A program made the position numbers and the translations under genes. Positions 1 to 13,900 of a DNA stretch of 64,000 nucleotides are shown here, one piece after another (position 1 is the stretch's first letter; each line of letters starts with the position of its first letter). The stretch is from Phoenix dactylifera (lineage: Eukaryota > Streptophyta > Magnoliopsida > Arecales > Arecaceae): the NCBI RefSeq assembly GCF_009389715.1, contig NC_052409.1, positions 4,019,775 to 4,083,774 on the forward strand, read 5' to 3'. Below the pieces are notes generated by a model. It was not told the DNA's origin and did not search any database. It saw only the letters and a list, made by a program, of their open reading frames with translations.

Positions 1-1182
1 TGGGTAATTCAATCTTCAGGCTTGGGTTGTTCGAAAAGAACAAGATTGGTAAAAAATTTTCAGAATCTCATCCACATCCTCTTCAAAACTACAATTTCTC
101 TCTATTAAATGATGAGTTGAAGCATATATCACAGGATAAGCATTAGTATCTGAACATGTTTCAGAGTGAATCACATTGATCTGATCCTCATATTTTCACA
201 TAAGAGATTTTTGATCTTACTAAATCTGACCTTACTAAATTGATCAAACAGTGGCAGGTATCAGAAATTCTACTTAGAGAAAGATATATTTTAAAAAAAT
301 GCATCCAAAAAAGGGCACCCCAGGCTTGACGCTTTTCCCTTCTTATCCAGGAAGATTTTGGAGTAAAAAAGCCTTCCTTTATGAAGACATGTAGCATGGT
401 ATTACGTGACGCAATTTGATGACGGAAGATATAATGAGTGAGATTTTGCATAATAGTGGCTCTATGACTTTAGATAAGAAAGAAATAGTTTACTGGAATT
501 TTCCTACCAGAATTGTTAAGCTGTTTTCTGAAATATTAGAGAGAGAGAGAGAGTAGCAAAGAGTAAAGTAGCATTTCTCAGGACCTTTTTCTTTTCCAAT
601 CTAATGTGAACATTGATTTTACGAGTGGGTTTCTGCTAGTTCCAGGTTTTTTTTAAATACCCTACAAACATGTACTAGTAAGACTATCATCCACTAACCA
701 GAAGCTTCTCACTTTGAGTGACCAAACTTTTGATTTCAGTTTATGTAATGGGTAGCAATAAAAGATATTACTCAGAGGAGCGATATAAGTTTTCAAATAA
801 TATGCTAAAAAATGATGGAGGGTGTTATGTATTCTCTAAGGCATATTTGGCACTGCCTTGTTTAAAGTATAATTACCATCACCAACCTCCAACCCCTACC
901 TTCATTAAAAAAACAAGGGAGTGCTTTTTTCAGTTTTGGGAAAGAATAGGCAATTATTTTGCATTCATTATAGCAAATAATATATTTTTGAAAAAATAAA
1001 GGTGTACAAATGAACATCTTGAGGTAATCACTTCAGAAGATTAAGTTCATCAAGATTGTAAAAAGAATTGGTAGAAAGAATAAGCAAATATTACAGGTAA
1101 AGGAAAGCAATTAAATAGGACTTGCATTACTCTCAAGTCCTCATATTCTAACAATTTAATTATATGAAAGAATATTAAGTAC
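1..1182. other. Probable SF3B2 intron; no exon recognised
   Basis: AT-rich sequence to the left of the last visible SF3B2 exon. The next expected SF3B2 coding block was not found on the minus strand here, so this is read as part of a long intron running off the window. A short GA repeat sits at 538-553. I see no other gene. Confidence 0.5.
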
Positions 1183-4100
1183 CTCAAACTCTTTTCCTTC
1201 ATGGTATAGATCACCGTGTGTAGTCAGCTTTGGTTTTGTCTGATATTTGAAAAAGGCATCATGCAGAACCTGCAAAACGAAACAATATTTTAGGTATGAA
1301 CAGTTTTCCCAGATCAATAGGTTTTCCTAGATCAAACTGTAAGAAACATCTCATTTCATATTTTTGCCAGATGGCATCAAAGGAATTCAACGACATCTAT
1401 ATAATGATATTATATTGTACACCATTACACCACAGAGAGGTTTGAGACTCATCGGATAACATAAGTAAACTAGAAAGATGAAGAAACCTGGTAATCTATA
1501 TCCATCTTTCCCATCTTTGGTTGCATGCGCTCACGCTGCTTCTGTTTCAGCTTCTTGCTGTCCTCTTTCTCAATGTATGCCTGAAAAATGACCATGAAAA
1601 AGAATGAGGAAATGATTCACACTAAACAAACAATTCAAAGAAAAAAATCAGCATTGACATAAAGCAAAAGGTGTCAATTCTATGCTTGCTTTAATATATA
1701 CTAAAAGGCCATTAGGATATGGTGCTAATTTCACCCTCAGCAAAGTTTGGCATATCGTAAACTTCATTAAGGTTAAACAACACAAGAATGAAGCATGATT
1801 TCTGCCTATTGCAACTAAGATCCTGAAACTTTAGTGAAATAATTTTTCTTATCACCTGTCTTAAACTTTAGTGAAATAATTTTTCTTATCACCTGTCTTA
1901 TTTTTTCTATTCCTGTCGCAGCAATGAAGTCAGGAAGTTGAAAAGGCTGCTTCTCGATACCTCGCTTTCCCTGCAAACAATTGGAAGAGCACATAAAAAC
2001 AGAAATTAAGAAAATGTCACACTTAATATTGTAGCTTATTCTACTCAGAATGCGGTGTAACATCTCAAAATATCTGCAATATCAAAAAGAAGATATCTCA
2101 GTTTGAGTCCATGCATAATGATTCTGACTTTTAAGTAACAGTCCATGTGCATAATTTTAAGTAACTGAAACCAGGATGTCAAAAATTTTGTATTCCTTCA
2201 ATTTAGATAGATGCAGAATCTAGTCTAGACCTTATTAATTTCGCAGAAGGGGAATTATATGCATCTAACTACATCCCACCACCCTATCAATATATTAAAA
2301 GAGAGACCCTTCAAAGGTCCCTCAGGCAAACACCACCATGTCCTGGCTCCTCGTATGTTACAGCTGGTTCCCTGCAAGAATTACATATATGTATAAGAGG
2401 GGCGAAACCTTATCGACTTTATCTTCCCTCACCCCCTTATCTGACCACTCCAAAAGTATATACACACCTCTTGTAAAGATGTAAATTAGGATCTTCTAAC
2501 ATTCATGTCAGAGGGTGAGACTCACCTGTAAGAATTTCCGCTTCTGACTCCAGTGCCTTGGAACAGGTACAGTATTCCGATATGATTTCAGATACACCAG
2601 AAGTTTTGGATCTGCTGCTGTTGCATCCCATACCTTCAAAAAACAAACAAATAAGAAAAATATTAGTCAGAAGTAAAAGTCTCACAAATGCCTAGCAGAG
2701 ATAATCTAATGCCACCACTAAAGCAACAGAACTTTGACTTGAACATACAAATTACTGAACTCATAACTAAAATTATTAGGTTCGGTGAGATGACAACATT
2801 GGCAGGATAGATCAAATTACTCTGTGCTACTCTATCAAAAGATTGGTGACCCAAGACAATGGATAAGGTACATCTGCTGTTGCAGAAAGTTGATAATGCC
2901 CAATAACTCATATAATCCTCCAAATTATGAAAAGGATCTTTACAAAAGGATCATAGCAAATGCAATGATAGAAAAGTATCTAGAATGCTTAATCACAATT
3001 TGGGTTTCGCTCTATGGATCTTCATCCTCAAGTGATTTCTTATTTAGGGAAAATGCTTACTAAGAAGTATCATAGTTTATTGGAGGTGAATTAAAGCATG
3101 TCTCCAGGAAGTCCATGGACAACAAGCAACATGCAAAAATTCCTCCTTAACTGATTTCAGCTAATCCACCAGCTAAATCACCTAGTGGACCCGGGGTACC
3201 CATATTGATCCATAAAGCATCTCAAGCAAGCTTGATAACTCCATGCTCATCTACAACCTCCAGCTCACAAGTAGTATTGGTGGAATCCCCCTTTTGATGA
3301 CTCATACAACAAAAATGCACAATTAGACTTATGTCCCTTTAAGCACACTAACAACGATTATAACATACCTTAGAGAACAAAGGATGCACATTTAAATTTT
3401 CACCAAAAAAAGATGCATATTTAATGGACTAATTCTAAGCAATAAAGGAGCATTTGAGAGGAAATACGTGCAGTGGCTAACAAACTGTTTCCTAACAAAC
3501 ACAAGTTCTATGATAGCTGGAAGTGAGAAACTTTTCAGATTTATTTTGAAACTCGGCTGCTCTACTTTAAAAGTTGCACCAAAAATTTGAAAATATAACA
3601 TAAATAATACAGCCGCTCAAATCTATCCCAGCTAAAAAATTATGCAAGCATGGATTTATTAATTTGTAAGTATTTTAGCAGAAGTTTCATTCCCTTTATA
3701 GAACTATGTAGAAAGAAAAAAACGGTCCAGCAGACGTTACATAATAAAATAGCTTATTCTCCCAATTTTAATAAGATAAAAATCTTCATGCGAGAAATAT
3801 AACTGAAGGAACCAAAATTGTTAACAATTCTGCATCCTACAAAGCAAATTTGACATGCAGTTGTCAAAATATATATGCACGCATACGCGTGCGCGGGAGG
3901 GAGAGGAGGGAGAGAGAGAGAGAAATGCATATAAGATACCTCAACAACATCAGGCCTTGAGCATATCTGTTTCAGCTCAGCAATTTTCATTCTCCTTTGC
4001 AGCTGCAAAATGTGCAACAACTTGAGCTTTATGGAATTAAGAAAGAAACAATGAAACAACTTAAGCAAAACTGACCTTTTTCTTTTTGTTAGATAGCCCC

Positions 4101-5000
4101 TTCTCCTTCTGCTGAGCATCCTGCTCTTCCTCCTCGGAATCAGAATCCCCCATCTTCTTAGATGCTGCATTTGCAGCAGCCTCATCCTTTTTGGCATCAT
4201 CCTGTAAGAACACAAAAAAGAATGAGTTAAAGCAACTATTCCTCCTCAAACTAAAAGTTTTGCACTCTGTCCCCTCACATACCTCTGAACTAGCAGCGGA
4301 ATCTTGGAAACTGAACTTCGCAAAAACGTTCTTGAAGTCTTCAAGAAAACTTTCTTCTATATCAGCCTTCTCAGGAACATACTCTACTTCAACGGAAACC
4401 TCAACCTAATACGCATCAGAAATATATCGCCATGAGAGATGAAGATTTCATAAAAAATAACGCAGCGATCTATAAAACACTTTCCAGAAGCAATTTAAGT
4501 AGGTCAATCACGGTTGGACCGACATCAAGAAACCAGATCAAGAATTCTGAAAGAAACCACTAAAAATTAAACAAGAAACCCTAATCCTTGTGTAAATACC
4601 ACAACAAGACATTGGATCGATTGAAAACTATGCCAATTCTTGAAATACTAGCAGAAATGATGGATGAATTGAAAAAGAGAAACCCTAACCGTCTGGATTG
4701 GATAAACCAGGAGGGAGGGTGAGTGTAGAGAGATACCTCGGGGCCGGGATCGGTGTTCTCCTTCGCCTCGTCCTGGGCTCCGCCGCCGCCGCCGCCTCCT
4801 TCGCTCTCGTCGCCGCCGGCGTCGGCGGAGAGGGACGAGGCCTTGTTGTTCTTCTTCTGCTTCCTCCGTCGCCGGCGCCGCTCGCTCTCGCGAGCCTTCT
4901 TCTTCTCGGCCTCCGCTGCAGATCCCCCGTTGCTGGGGGGCTCCGCATTCCGGCCACCGTTGGGGTAGGGTATCTCCATGGACGTTTCGGCGGCAGTCAT
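1183..5000 (-). CDS. SF3B2: Splicing factor 3B subunit 2 (SF3B2/SAP145), N-terminal part, gene continues past left edge
   Basis: Core subunit of the U2 snRNP SF3b complex, which holds the branch-point region of pre-mRNA in the nucleus. Eight exons are visible, read right to left: 4737-5000, 4283-4405, 4076-4201, 3940-4002, 2526-2633, 1893-1970, 1488-1580 and 1183-1269 (314 codons). All junctions are phase 0 with GT-AG borders. The ATG at 5000 is the first in frame. The N-terminus is charged and disordered (ESERRRRRRKQKKNNK near residue 40), followed by an acidic DSDSEEEEQDAQQKEKG stretch and LQRRMKIAELKQICSRPDVV. From about residue 193 the DUF382-type core begins (ADPKLLVYLKSYRNTVPVPR), and the last visible exon encodes a stretch with KYQTKPKLTTHGDLY. 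These match the plant SF3B2 family closely. The PSP and proline-rich C-terminal half lies outside the window. A 37-bp tandem duplication repeats the donor of exon 6. Confidence 0.95.
1826..1899. repeat. 37-bp perfect tandem duplication covering an SF3B2 5' splice site
   Basis: Positions 1826-1862 and 1863-1899 are identical. On the minus strand each copy contains AAGACAG followed by GTGATAAG, the last seven exon bases and donor of SF3B2 exon 6. The exon-proximal donor (exon end 1893) keeps the frame. The second donor (exon end 1856) would add 37 nt. Confidence 0.95.
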
Positions 5001-6039
5001 GGCCAAGAGAACGGAGGTAACGAGACGAAGAACGCCTCTTGGATCCCCTTTATTTTGGAATCGTTTTCCTTTTTTTTTTTTCTTGACTAAAATATCAAAG
5101 GCGGATGGATTGGTGTTGGTTTTAAGAGGTCTCTTGAACCACCAGGATCACAGAAGACATTATTTTCTACACTGTATGAACCATGTTGTCATTACATGCA
5201 TGCAACTGATTAAAAGTGCTTATTTCCATAAGCTGCATTTATTAAGCACTTATTTTGATACATTGCCATAGAAACATATGGCTATAATTATCTGCATGCA
5301 CAGCTACATGATGCACACAATTAGAAAATATTTTTTCCAAAATAAGAGCTTGATGAATGAGGTACATAAAAACGAGCATATATGATTGATGTGGTACACC
5401 ACTGTATAATGCGCATGGTGTAAGATATAATTTTATTAGCCAGTTGTGATTATTATATGCCGCTAAGAGTGCAACGCCTAAAATAAAATGCATGCAAAAG
5501 AAAATGTTGAAATGAGAATGTTTTATCATCAGTTGTAAGACGATGAACCCGCAGTCACATTCTATTTGTGGAATGAGCTATTCTTGGTTTTCAATAGCAA
5601 TAGATGCGATTTTTTTTATTTATGAATTTTTTACATGCGTTCTTTTTTTTCCTTGATGAAAGTTTAAAGGACGGAGCAGGGATTGTCTTGTTTAACTTAA
5701 AAGCCGGTTTATTTAAAGGTAAGCCGTAGGTGATGATTAACATACAAGATGAGGCCCTCGAGGGTTGGGGCACCAGAGCTTGAACATAACAAGAGGGCCA
5801 TCCTTTTTTTTTTTCGGTAGCGAAATGGATCATATCTGATTCAGGTTTAGCACATATCTCTATGCAAATCTACAGGTCAGTGCCGCACATCAGATAAGGT
5901 TAATGCTTAGGTAGCTGTCCCCTTAAAGTTAGTATTATCATTAGTCAGAGAGAAGTTTTGCCAAGGATTCTCCATTAGGTGTCTACAGAGGTGATTTTAC
6001 ATGACCTTAAATCTAAACACTACTTTTGTAATGCTTTTA
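5001..6039. other. Intergenic, SF3B2 upstream region
   Basis: Includes the promoter side of SF3B2 (minus strand) next to 5000. No convincing coding sequence. T-rich runs at 5609-5618, 5642-5650 and 5803-5813 may mark old retroelement tails, but no family could be assigned. Confidence 0.4.
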
Positions 6040-6334
6040 AGAGACTATCTGGGTGGAAAGGGATTCGGCTACTGTGAATATTACTTGGATCTCTAAACCT
6101 TCTTCATGCAGGTATAAAACTCCTCTGTTATCTCACAGTCTTTCATGGAAAGAAGTGGCCAATCTGCTCAGGGTGACGCATAGTAAAAGAGCTGGTAATC
6201 AAGCTGCCGATTGGCACGCCTCATATGCTCTTCAACATGATTTTTTTTTTATTCAGAGAGGTGATCCAATCCATCCAGAGGAGTTGTATATTTTACGGGC
6301 CGATGCTTATGGCGTTCAGTTTCCAGGGGGATGA
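6040..6334 (+). mobile_element. LINE remnant: RNase H-like domain end (subfamily 1)
   Basis: An open stretch reads like the C-terminal RNase H domain of a plant L1-type LINE. It has an ERDSATVN block (compare the usual EGDSATVI) and, further on, HSKRAGNQAADWHASYAL, the expected 'REANQAAD' segment. It ends RGDPIHPEELYILRADAYG before a stop at 6332-6334. No reverse transcriptase or endonuclease domain lies upstream, so the copy is 5'-truncated. The region to about 6873 may be its 3' untranslated part, since it ends in an A12 run. Confidence 0.65.
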
Positions 6335-7962
6335 CTCGCTCTGTTTTTGTTTTATGCAGTAGGCTTTGTGTTGATGTATGTATGTAGCCGTTGTATGGCA
6401 CTGCAGATAACCCATCCAAAACCTTCGGTGTTCTGGAAGGATATTCTTATGGTATTCTTTCCACTCAACCTGGACCATAGACTAGAACTCATTAAGGCTT
6501 TATGCGTGCTGCATGGCTCGATCATCTGGGAGAAGCTTATGCGTTCGCAAATTTACGTTGTTTTTTTTAGTAGTTAGTATTTAAAGGATTTAATTTGATG
6601 CATGAATTGAATTTCCAAAATAGTAATTAGATCAGATGTTGCACACCAAGCATTTGCTGAAGTAGCATGACCTCTCGCCTCCGTGGTATTACCTGTCACC
6701 TCTTGGACAGAAGGTTGGAGATTTGGTTCTGAGAAGCATCTTCCCTTGCTTCATCCCCCATTTTACGTAATCCTTAGTTCCGTGAGTTTAAGCTCAATCT
6801 CCCGTTTAAGCGAGATCGGGTGGGTTTAAGGATTACGGTGGCTCTGCCCTCCTTTACTCACAAAAAAAAAAAATGACAACACAAAACAAAAGAAGACCAG
6901 ATTTTTCTTCACTTATGTAGATTTCTTTGGATGATTCCAAATTTGCTCCATGTAGTACCTTAATTTGTCTAACAAGAATTCTCAGATGATGCATCCACCT
7001 TTTCTCCTGAATCCAAGCGGCGTTATGCAGTGGCCATGAACTTGAAATAATTAACCAGGAGGTTTAAAATCGGCTACAAAATGCTGTTCGCTCAAAAGAA
7101 AATTAACTATGAAATATTCTTAAAACATTTCTTGTACTGTTGGGCCAGTGTGACTACGAAGGCTTTTTAAAAACTAGGAGTTATTAATTTCCTCTTGATC
7201 AAGCTTGCAATGTCCATATAGCTTAAACCAATTTCAATCCAGTTTCAAGCTTATTCTAGTCGCATACAACAATGGTAAAAGGTTTCCGGATGCTAAGCAA
7301 ACACAGCCAGAATTTTCGAGAAACTAATTCTGGGAGTAACAGAGGGCAACATGGAGCTGCTCCACAGGGCACACAGAAAGACCAATGGAAGCCATCAGGA
7401 AACAAGCTCTTTCCCAGGGGATTGGATCTTCAGTACCTTGCTCGGCATACCATTCTGACTGTTGCCTTTACCGAAAGTGGAATAACCGAATAAGCGAACG
7501 TAGTCTTACCTCTTTAGGCTAGAAGCAGCTTTGGTTATGTCCATCAGAAAAAGCTCGACAAGAGGGAGAAGGCTAGTAATGAGAATCAAAAAGTAAAACA
7601 CCAGACAATAGACATGCTTGCTTTGTTTTTTGCCGTCGTAACAATGGAAATTGTTCTTTTTTTAAAAAAAAGCAGAGTTGTTTTGTAGGCCATGGAGCAC
7701 CAAATAATTAGGCACAAGATTTAAAGAGTATATGTAAGCCAAGGCCGTGGTGGTGACGATACAAACTTTAAGTGATCTGCTTATTAGCATGCACATGAAT
7801 CTATACTCTCACAGCAACATCTTACTGGTCAAAACAAAAAAAATGACATACCCACGAAATATTATTGTAGGCAAAAACAGAATTGATGTGAATGAATATG
7901 AATGAGATGTGGAGGCTAATTTACAAACTTCTGAAATATGTAATGTTGTGTTGAGTAGGAAA
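6335..7962. other. Intergenic between LINE remnant and SUT gene 3' end
   Basis: Holds an 11-bp inverted repeat (6766-6776 with 6827-6837) shortly before an A-run at 6862-6873. The segment next to 7962 is the 3' flank and untranslated region of the minus-strand sucrose transporter. No coding sequence is supported. Confidence 0.4.
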
Positions 7963-10900
7963 TCACCCAAATCCATGCAAGCCAGCTGAACTGTAGGAAT
8001 TTGAAAGCCTTGGCAGCTTTAGAAATGCAAGAATGCCTGCCGCGAGGGCAAAGACAGAAGCTATAGCAAAGGCAGGAATGTTCCCTCCTCCAAAGAGAGC
8101 GTCCCAGGGGCCTGCCCCAAGGGATACAATCATCTGCATGCAGATCACGTAAACTTAGCAAGTGATGAAGCCAAAACTTAAGTTGGACAAAGAAAAAAAC
8201 AATCTGGTGAAGTTATCATTCTAGTGGTACCGTTAATTTTTGGTTAGAAGGAAAAAGGGGTAATCTTTGATGTCTACAATGCAAATTTAGTCTCTATTTT
8301 TTTCATTGATTCTATATCTTGTGAATAAAATACTTTATCCATATCATTTAACTGATAAACCCCACAGAAGAGGCCACAGATGAACTAGCCAAACTCATCA
8401 AAGGAACCAAGGCTAGCTGTGAACTTCTGACAGTCCATATTCTCATAGATGGTTAACCCTTCCAACTACAAATTTTTTAGACCAACTAACATGTATGTAA
8501 GTGGATCAAAAACATTAAGTAACTTAGGGATTAGAAATAATCTGCTCTTCCTTTCCTAGCTTGTCTGGTTGTCCCAGTAACATTCTTTTGTGTTATGTTC
8601 CTGAATTAGCTTATATGCCAAGTTTAAGAGAAGGGAGAAAAGGTAAGGCAGAGATATATTTTAATACTAAATAGGTTAATAATTATAGAAGACTGGAACT
8701 GGCCATACCTATTATCTTCTTTATTACTTAAGATATTAGCATCTAATTTATGCCAGTTTCTTGCTTTCTTAAAGAACAGTCTAGGACTGGGTATCTTATT
8801 TTAACCATATATCTATCTTGTCTTTCCATTTTCTTACCCATGCAAGAGGGATCCTTTTTTATACTTGCTTGATTACTGATGGATTTTATATTTATCTTTC
8901 TCCCCACTTGAAACCATTAAAGGTGAAACCATAATCAGTAAAAACAGTGCATTTGAAACATCCATCAGACCCATAGACAATTAATTCAATAATCTCACTT
9001 GCCCAATTCTACACACAAGATGAAATAACATTTATTATTCAAAGCGCACTTTAGAAGAAAAAAAAAATTGCCCTGCAGTCAAAGATGTCAGCTTGGAACT
9101 AATATCCAAAAGAACATGTGACCTTTAAGGTTCACTCTAAAAAGGGAGAAAAATAAAGTAGCAAAAGGTGAGATCAATTCCATAGCAAGCTTCTGGATTA
9201 CTGAACTGTTTATCTACAGATTGAACCGGGCTTTATTCTATTCAGAAGGCCTTGACTTGATCTACATTGGCAGCAGACAAGATAAAAAAGAATAAATAAG
9301 CAGAAATACACATGACAAACCTGAGGAATAACAATTGCAAGATTTAGAACCCCAGTAGCCAATCCTGAATACTCATGGAAGTTGTGTATCAGAACAAGAA
9401 TGGCAAACAACAGTGAGAAAACATCGAAAGATTAATAAGATACGAACCTTGTCCACCTCCTGTATCAGCAGTCAAATCTGCAGTCACAGAGAATGGCACG
9501 CTATATGTAATCTGCAGCATGCAAGGAGTATTATCACATAGTTATTTAGCAGGCAAGAATGGACAGGAATGCATTATGCAGGTTTATGCTTACAGCGAGA
9601 GGAAAGCCAAGAATCGAAAATATAACCAATGCTGCAATTTTGATTGCTGTATTCTCTCCAATAACATGCTGAATTCCATTAGAGTGTTGACTGATGGACA
9701 ACAAACTTGTGATCGTTGTGGCTGCCATGCAGATGAACACAATAAAGTTGCTCATAGCCCAAACAAATCTTGCACCCATTCTTCGACACATTGGGTCAAT
9801 GAGGAGCGAGCTAACCCCAAGGACAACCTAGTCAGAAGTAAAAAGTTGCTTTAATTTCCTGTTTTAACACAAAATACCTGTGTATTATTTGATGCTCCTA
9901 GGGCACACAAACTAACATAGTTGTCCATCTTGCAAAAATGCATGGCGGACAGCCCAAATGGCTGATCAATATTGTTCATAAAAATGTACTTGAAACATAT
10001 GCTGACCAAATTCCAGTGGTTCAGATGCTTTGTAATTGTTCATTGAAACTAAACATTTGTCTTGTTGTTGAAAAGGATGTTCATCATGACAGCTTGGTAA
10101 TATGTATGCACAAAGTCACCTTGATATTTTCAGTTTTGAAGCATTTCTTGGATTATGTAGATCACCGTGGATTATCAATTTGAATTCACATGATGCATTT
10201 TTACATCAAGAATATGTACAATTAGAAAGAAGCATATTAATTGCTCACGAGATCTTACTGAATTCAATAGCAAACCAAATGCACCTTCTCTGACACCTTT
10301 ATGATAAGCAAGACTTTCAGATGGGTCCCCATTTGGATTCCCATGGTAGACTTCACGTCCCATCCAATCAGTGTCAAAAAGGAAAAATGGAAACCATGAC
10401 GCCTGCATATGTTGAAACAAAAGCATACCCAGATGATTGTAATCAAATAATGGAACTCATTTGACAAGAACCATCAGTGAGAGGAGAGAAAGAACATTTG
10501 AGATTGAAAAGAGATCAACATAATATAATTGCATGAAAGTCAAAGACCTAACCGCATACCCAGGTAAGAGCCATGACAAGAAGCACTGAATGCATTCCAG
10601 ACGGTAGATGCCTCAAACTTGTTAGAATATTAATCAAGACCGAGCCAGGTCCATCCCTAAAGGCTTCAATATGGTCCTGGTCAACGTCGGAACTAAAATC
10701 CAAATGACCATCAGAGTTAGCTTTGCCCAAGATTTCAGAACCTCGACCACTGTCTTGCTTCCCCAAATTTGCCTGTGATGATTCATGGTCACGTTGCAGA
10801 GAATTATTGAGTAGAGGAGAGGAGTCAGATAAGTGCTGTGCAGGTCTTGCTTCCAGAGGGACTTCCTTAGCAAAATATAGAGTAACAAGCATACAGAACA

Positions 10901-13900
10901 TAAGGAAGGCCTGCACAAACAAGAAAATATTTCAAAAATGTATCATATGAATATGGGTATATATATGCTACCATTTCAAGAATAGAAGTTAAACTATGAG
11001 ATCTGCTAATAGTTATGGCGCCTAGGAGCTTCAGCATCAAAATGTTCCCTAAGGGACTTGATTAATTAAGGTAGATAAAGAAGAACTATTGGATAATTAC
11101 TGACAGGTAAAAGAAAAGCTAAGAAGGAAATAAAAATAAGAGAAATCAAAATCCATCTTATTGATTAGTTTCTTCTAACTAAAATTGTTTGGAACATGAA
11201 AAAAAAAGAATGCCATGCAGTTACAAGATTAAAAATGCAAAGAAAACGAGTGACATAAAACCACCTATTCAGCAATAAACAGCCAGCAGAACAGTGCTTG
11301 TCACTTTCACAACTAAGAATTTAAATGTAGGCTTCGCCCAGCATGTATGGAACAGGCCAGAGATGGATATGTTACTGATGCATGAAGTTGACAACATTTT
11401 GGTCATTCATGTGCAACAAGATTGGAGCTCCGTTTACCTTATAACATGATAGGAAATGACATAAGCATCAAATTTAAAGCTAAAGACGGAATGAACCTTG
11501 ATAGACATTAATTTTCAAAAAGTTGTTAACTCTACCATCAAATGTTTAACGAGAAAGTGTGGTCCAAACATATGTTTGGAATGGATCTTCCCTTTCCAAA
11601 CAATAGGGTATATTCCAAACTCTAGAACCAGATTCCAATATGCTCCAGCTTTATTAAGCCTACAAATAGTGACCAATACACAATGCCAATGTCTTTACCA
11701 TGGCAACCAAACAAACTGACACCTAGCTAGTCTAAAATTACCCAATTCACATAAAGCAAAGATAAAGGAATTTAGTGGTAACAGTTATACCAAAATTAAT
11801 GTCACAAAATATCAGGGTGTCAGGTGTACTGAAAAGAGATGAATCTTCAAGTTCAAGGCATAATCAAAAATCAGCTCTTCCCTTCTAATACATGAATGTA
11901 TGCAACATATGTATGAACATATATTTCAACACGTAAAGGTAGACAATAGACATTTGGAATTTGTTTACAAAAAAAAATGTACAACATTTTGTTTGAGGAA
12001 AGCATCTCTACAGCATTCAACTGTTTTTTGATACATTTACCAGAATAGCGGCGGAGAATGGGTTAAAAGGATGTAGGTTGCATGTACAAGCAAAGATGCA
12101 AAGGGCAATAAATGATGGAAAACTCATGTTTCATGGTAATGCAAGAACTCACCACAGCAACTAAGAAGGCTGCCTTTAAATTTCCACAAACTTCACAGCA
12201 GGCTTTTGTTGTCAGAAAGGGAAACCACCTGCATAATAAAATTTCTTAGGAGGTTCTGATTTTGTTTGGGAGGGTTGGTCTTTTTTATTTTGGGAAGGGG
12301 GGAAGGTAAGAAGATTACAGTTGAAAGATGAAAACAGAATGAATGACAAACTATCATCTTTGTAGAACTTGCATCTTAGAAAAAACATTTTTATCTCTGC
12401 TATTACGATATGAACACGCTAGAATGATCCATGGTCTCCATGTCTCCACCCCCTCATGTTCATCTCAACTGACTATATGTTTCCCAAGGAGGGGAAAACA
12501 TGTACATCCCATGCAGGCCTTTAGAGTGCCTCATGATCTAAAACAATCTCTTGCCATCTTTAATAAGTACATCTTTTTGCTTTGAAGAGTTGGAGAGCAT
12601 ATCATGTTATGAAAACAATGCAAAAAATTTCGACCAGATGAGAAGATCACAGGTTCACAACCATCAATGCTATACATATCCAGTGCCAATTTTATGCTTT
12701 TTTAATCTAGTAGCTTAAACTAAAATTGAAATCTTATTGTACTGGTGGGAATGAGATTAACAATTATTTTTTCTGATTAGGAGATTCATCTATCCATTGT
12801 TAAATTTAAAGGCCTGCAACCTCCAGCATCAGCCATCCTGTCATTTAACAAAGGTGATGACCAGGGGCCAAAACCATTAGAGTGTTCAGAGTGTCAACAG
12901 AACAGCCCCATCTGATTGAGACCATGAAGGACAGGTAGAATGTAAAAACATTGCAGCAGTGTTGGTTACAAAAAATTGAACTTCTAAAAGAGTAGCTCAC
13001 ACTTTCAAAAAACTGAACTTCTGAAAGAGTAACTAACTTTGGGAGTAGAAAGACTTTTTTACCCTTTAATCTTGACAAATGTGACAAATTAATTGCCAAA
13101 GGGCAAATACGGATAGTTTTGATGGGATGTTTCTTATGTGGCATAAGTTAACATACATTTCTGATTCAAAAATAACATTAATCTCTTGTGTCTACCATGA
13201 AGTTTTGGGTAAAAGTGGGTAAATCAAAATACTGCCAATTTGCATTCAATGGATGACCTCATTGAAAGTCAACTGTCTCAAAAGTAAAAGTTAAGAACAA
13301 AAAAAGGTCAAGTTGGCACCAGTATGCTGGGGCTAGCAGAACTGGTCAACTCTCAACTCCCAATTAACTAGAATAACTGTTTTGATTGGATGCTAGATGC
13401 ATGATGGGATTTCTGTTGAGCGACCTGGTGAACAACTTTTCAGCGTCCCCACAAAAAAAAATAAAATAGAGAGAGAGAAAATAATGTAGAACTCTGAAGT
13501 TCAAGTATTCTTCAGTTTGTTGTTCTTAAATGGACTACAACTGGTCATATTTATAGCAACGGGTGCTTGGCTAAATGTGCACATGATGAGATGGAAAACA
13601 TGTCTCACAGCTTCATGATCACCACCTGGACAAACTAAAGTTGATGCTAACCCAAGCCAGAACTTACGTCTCCACTAATAGAGAGCATTGATGATGGCCA
13701 GAAAACATCCCCTCTTGATGATGGGACCCATAAGATGATAGTAATGATCTCACATGTTTTCTTGGTAAAACTTAAAAACGAGACACGACAAAGTGTCTTT
13801 AAGGGTACACTAACTGGCATCGGCAGAGTTGGGGTTCTTGCGATTAAATGACTTGTGGATTTGCAGGAAGGCACTGAGAAGCATTGATTTAGACTAAATC

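Noticed and set aside
2824-3063. Open frame of 79 codons on the plus strand within SF3B2 intron 4
   Set aside because: No family resemblance, AT-rich intron context, no splice or promoter support.
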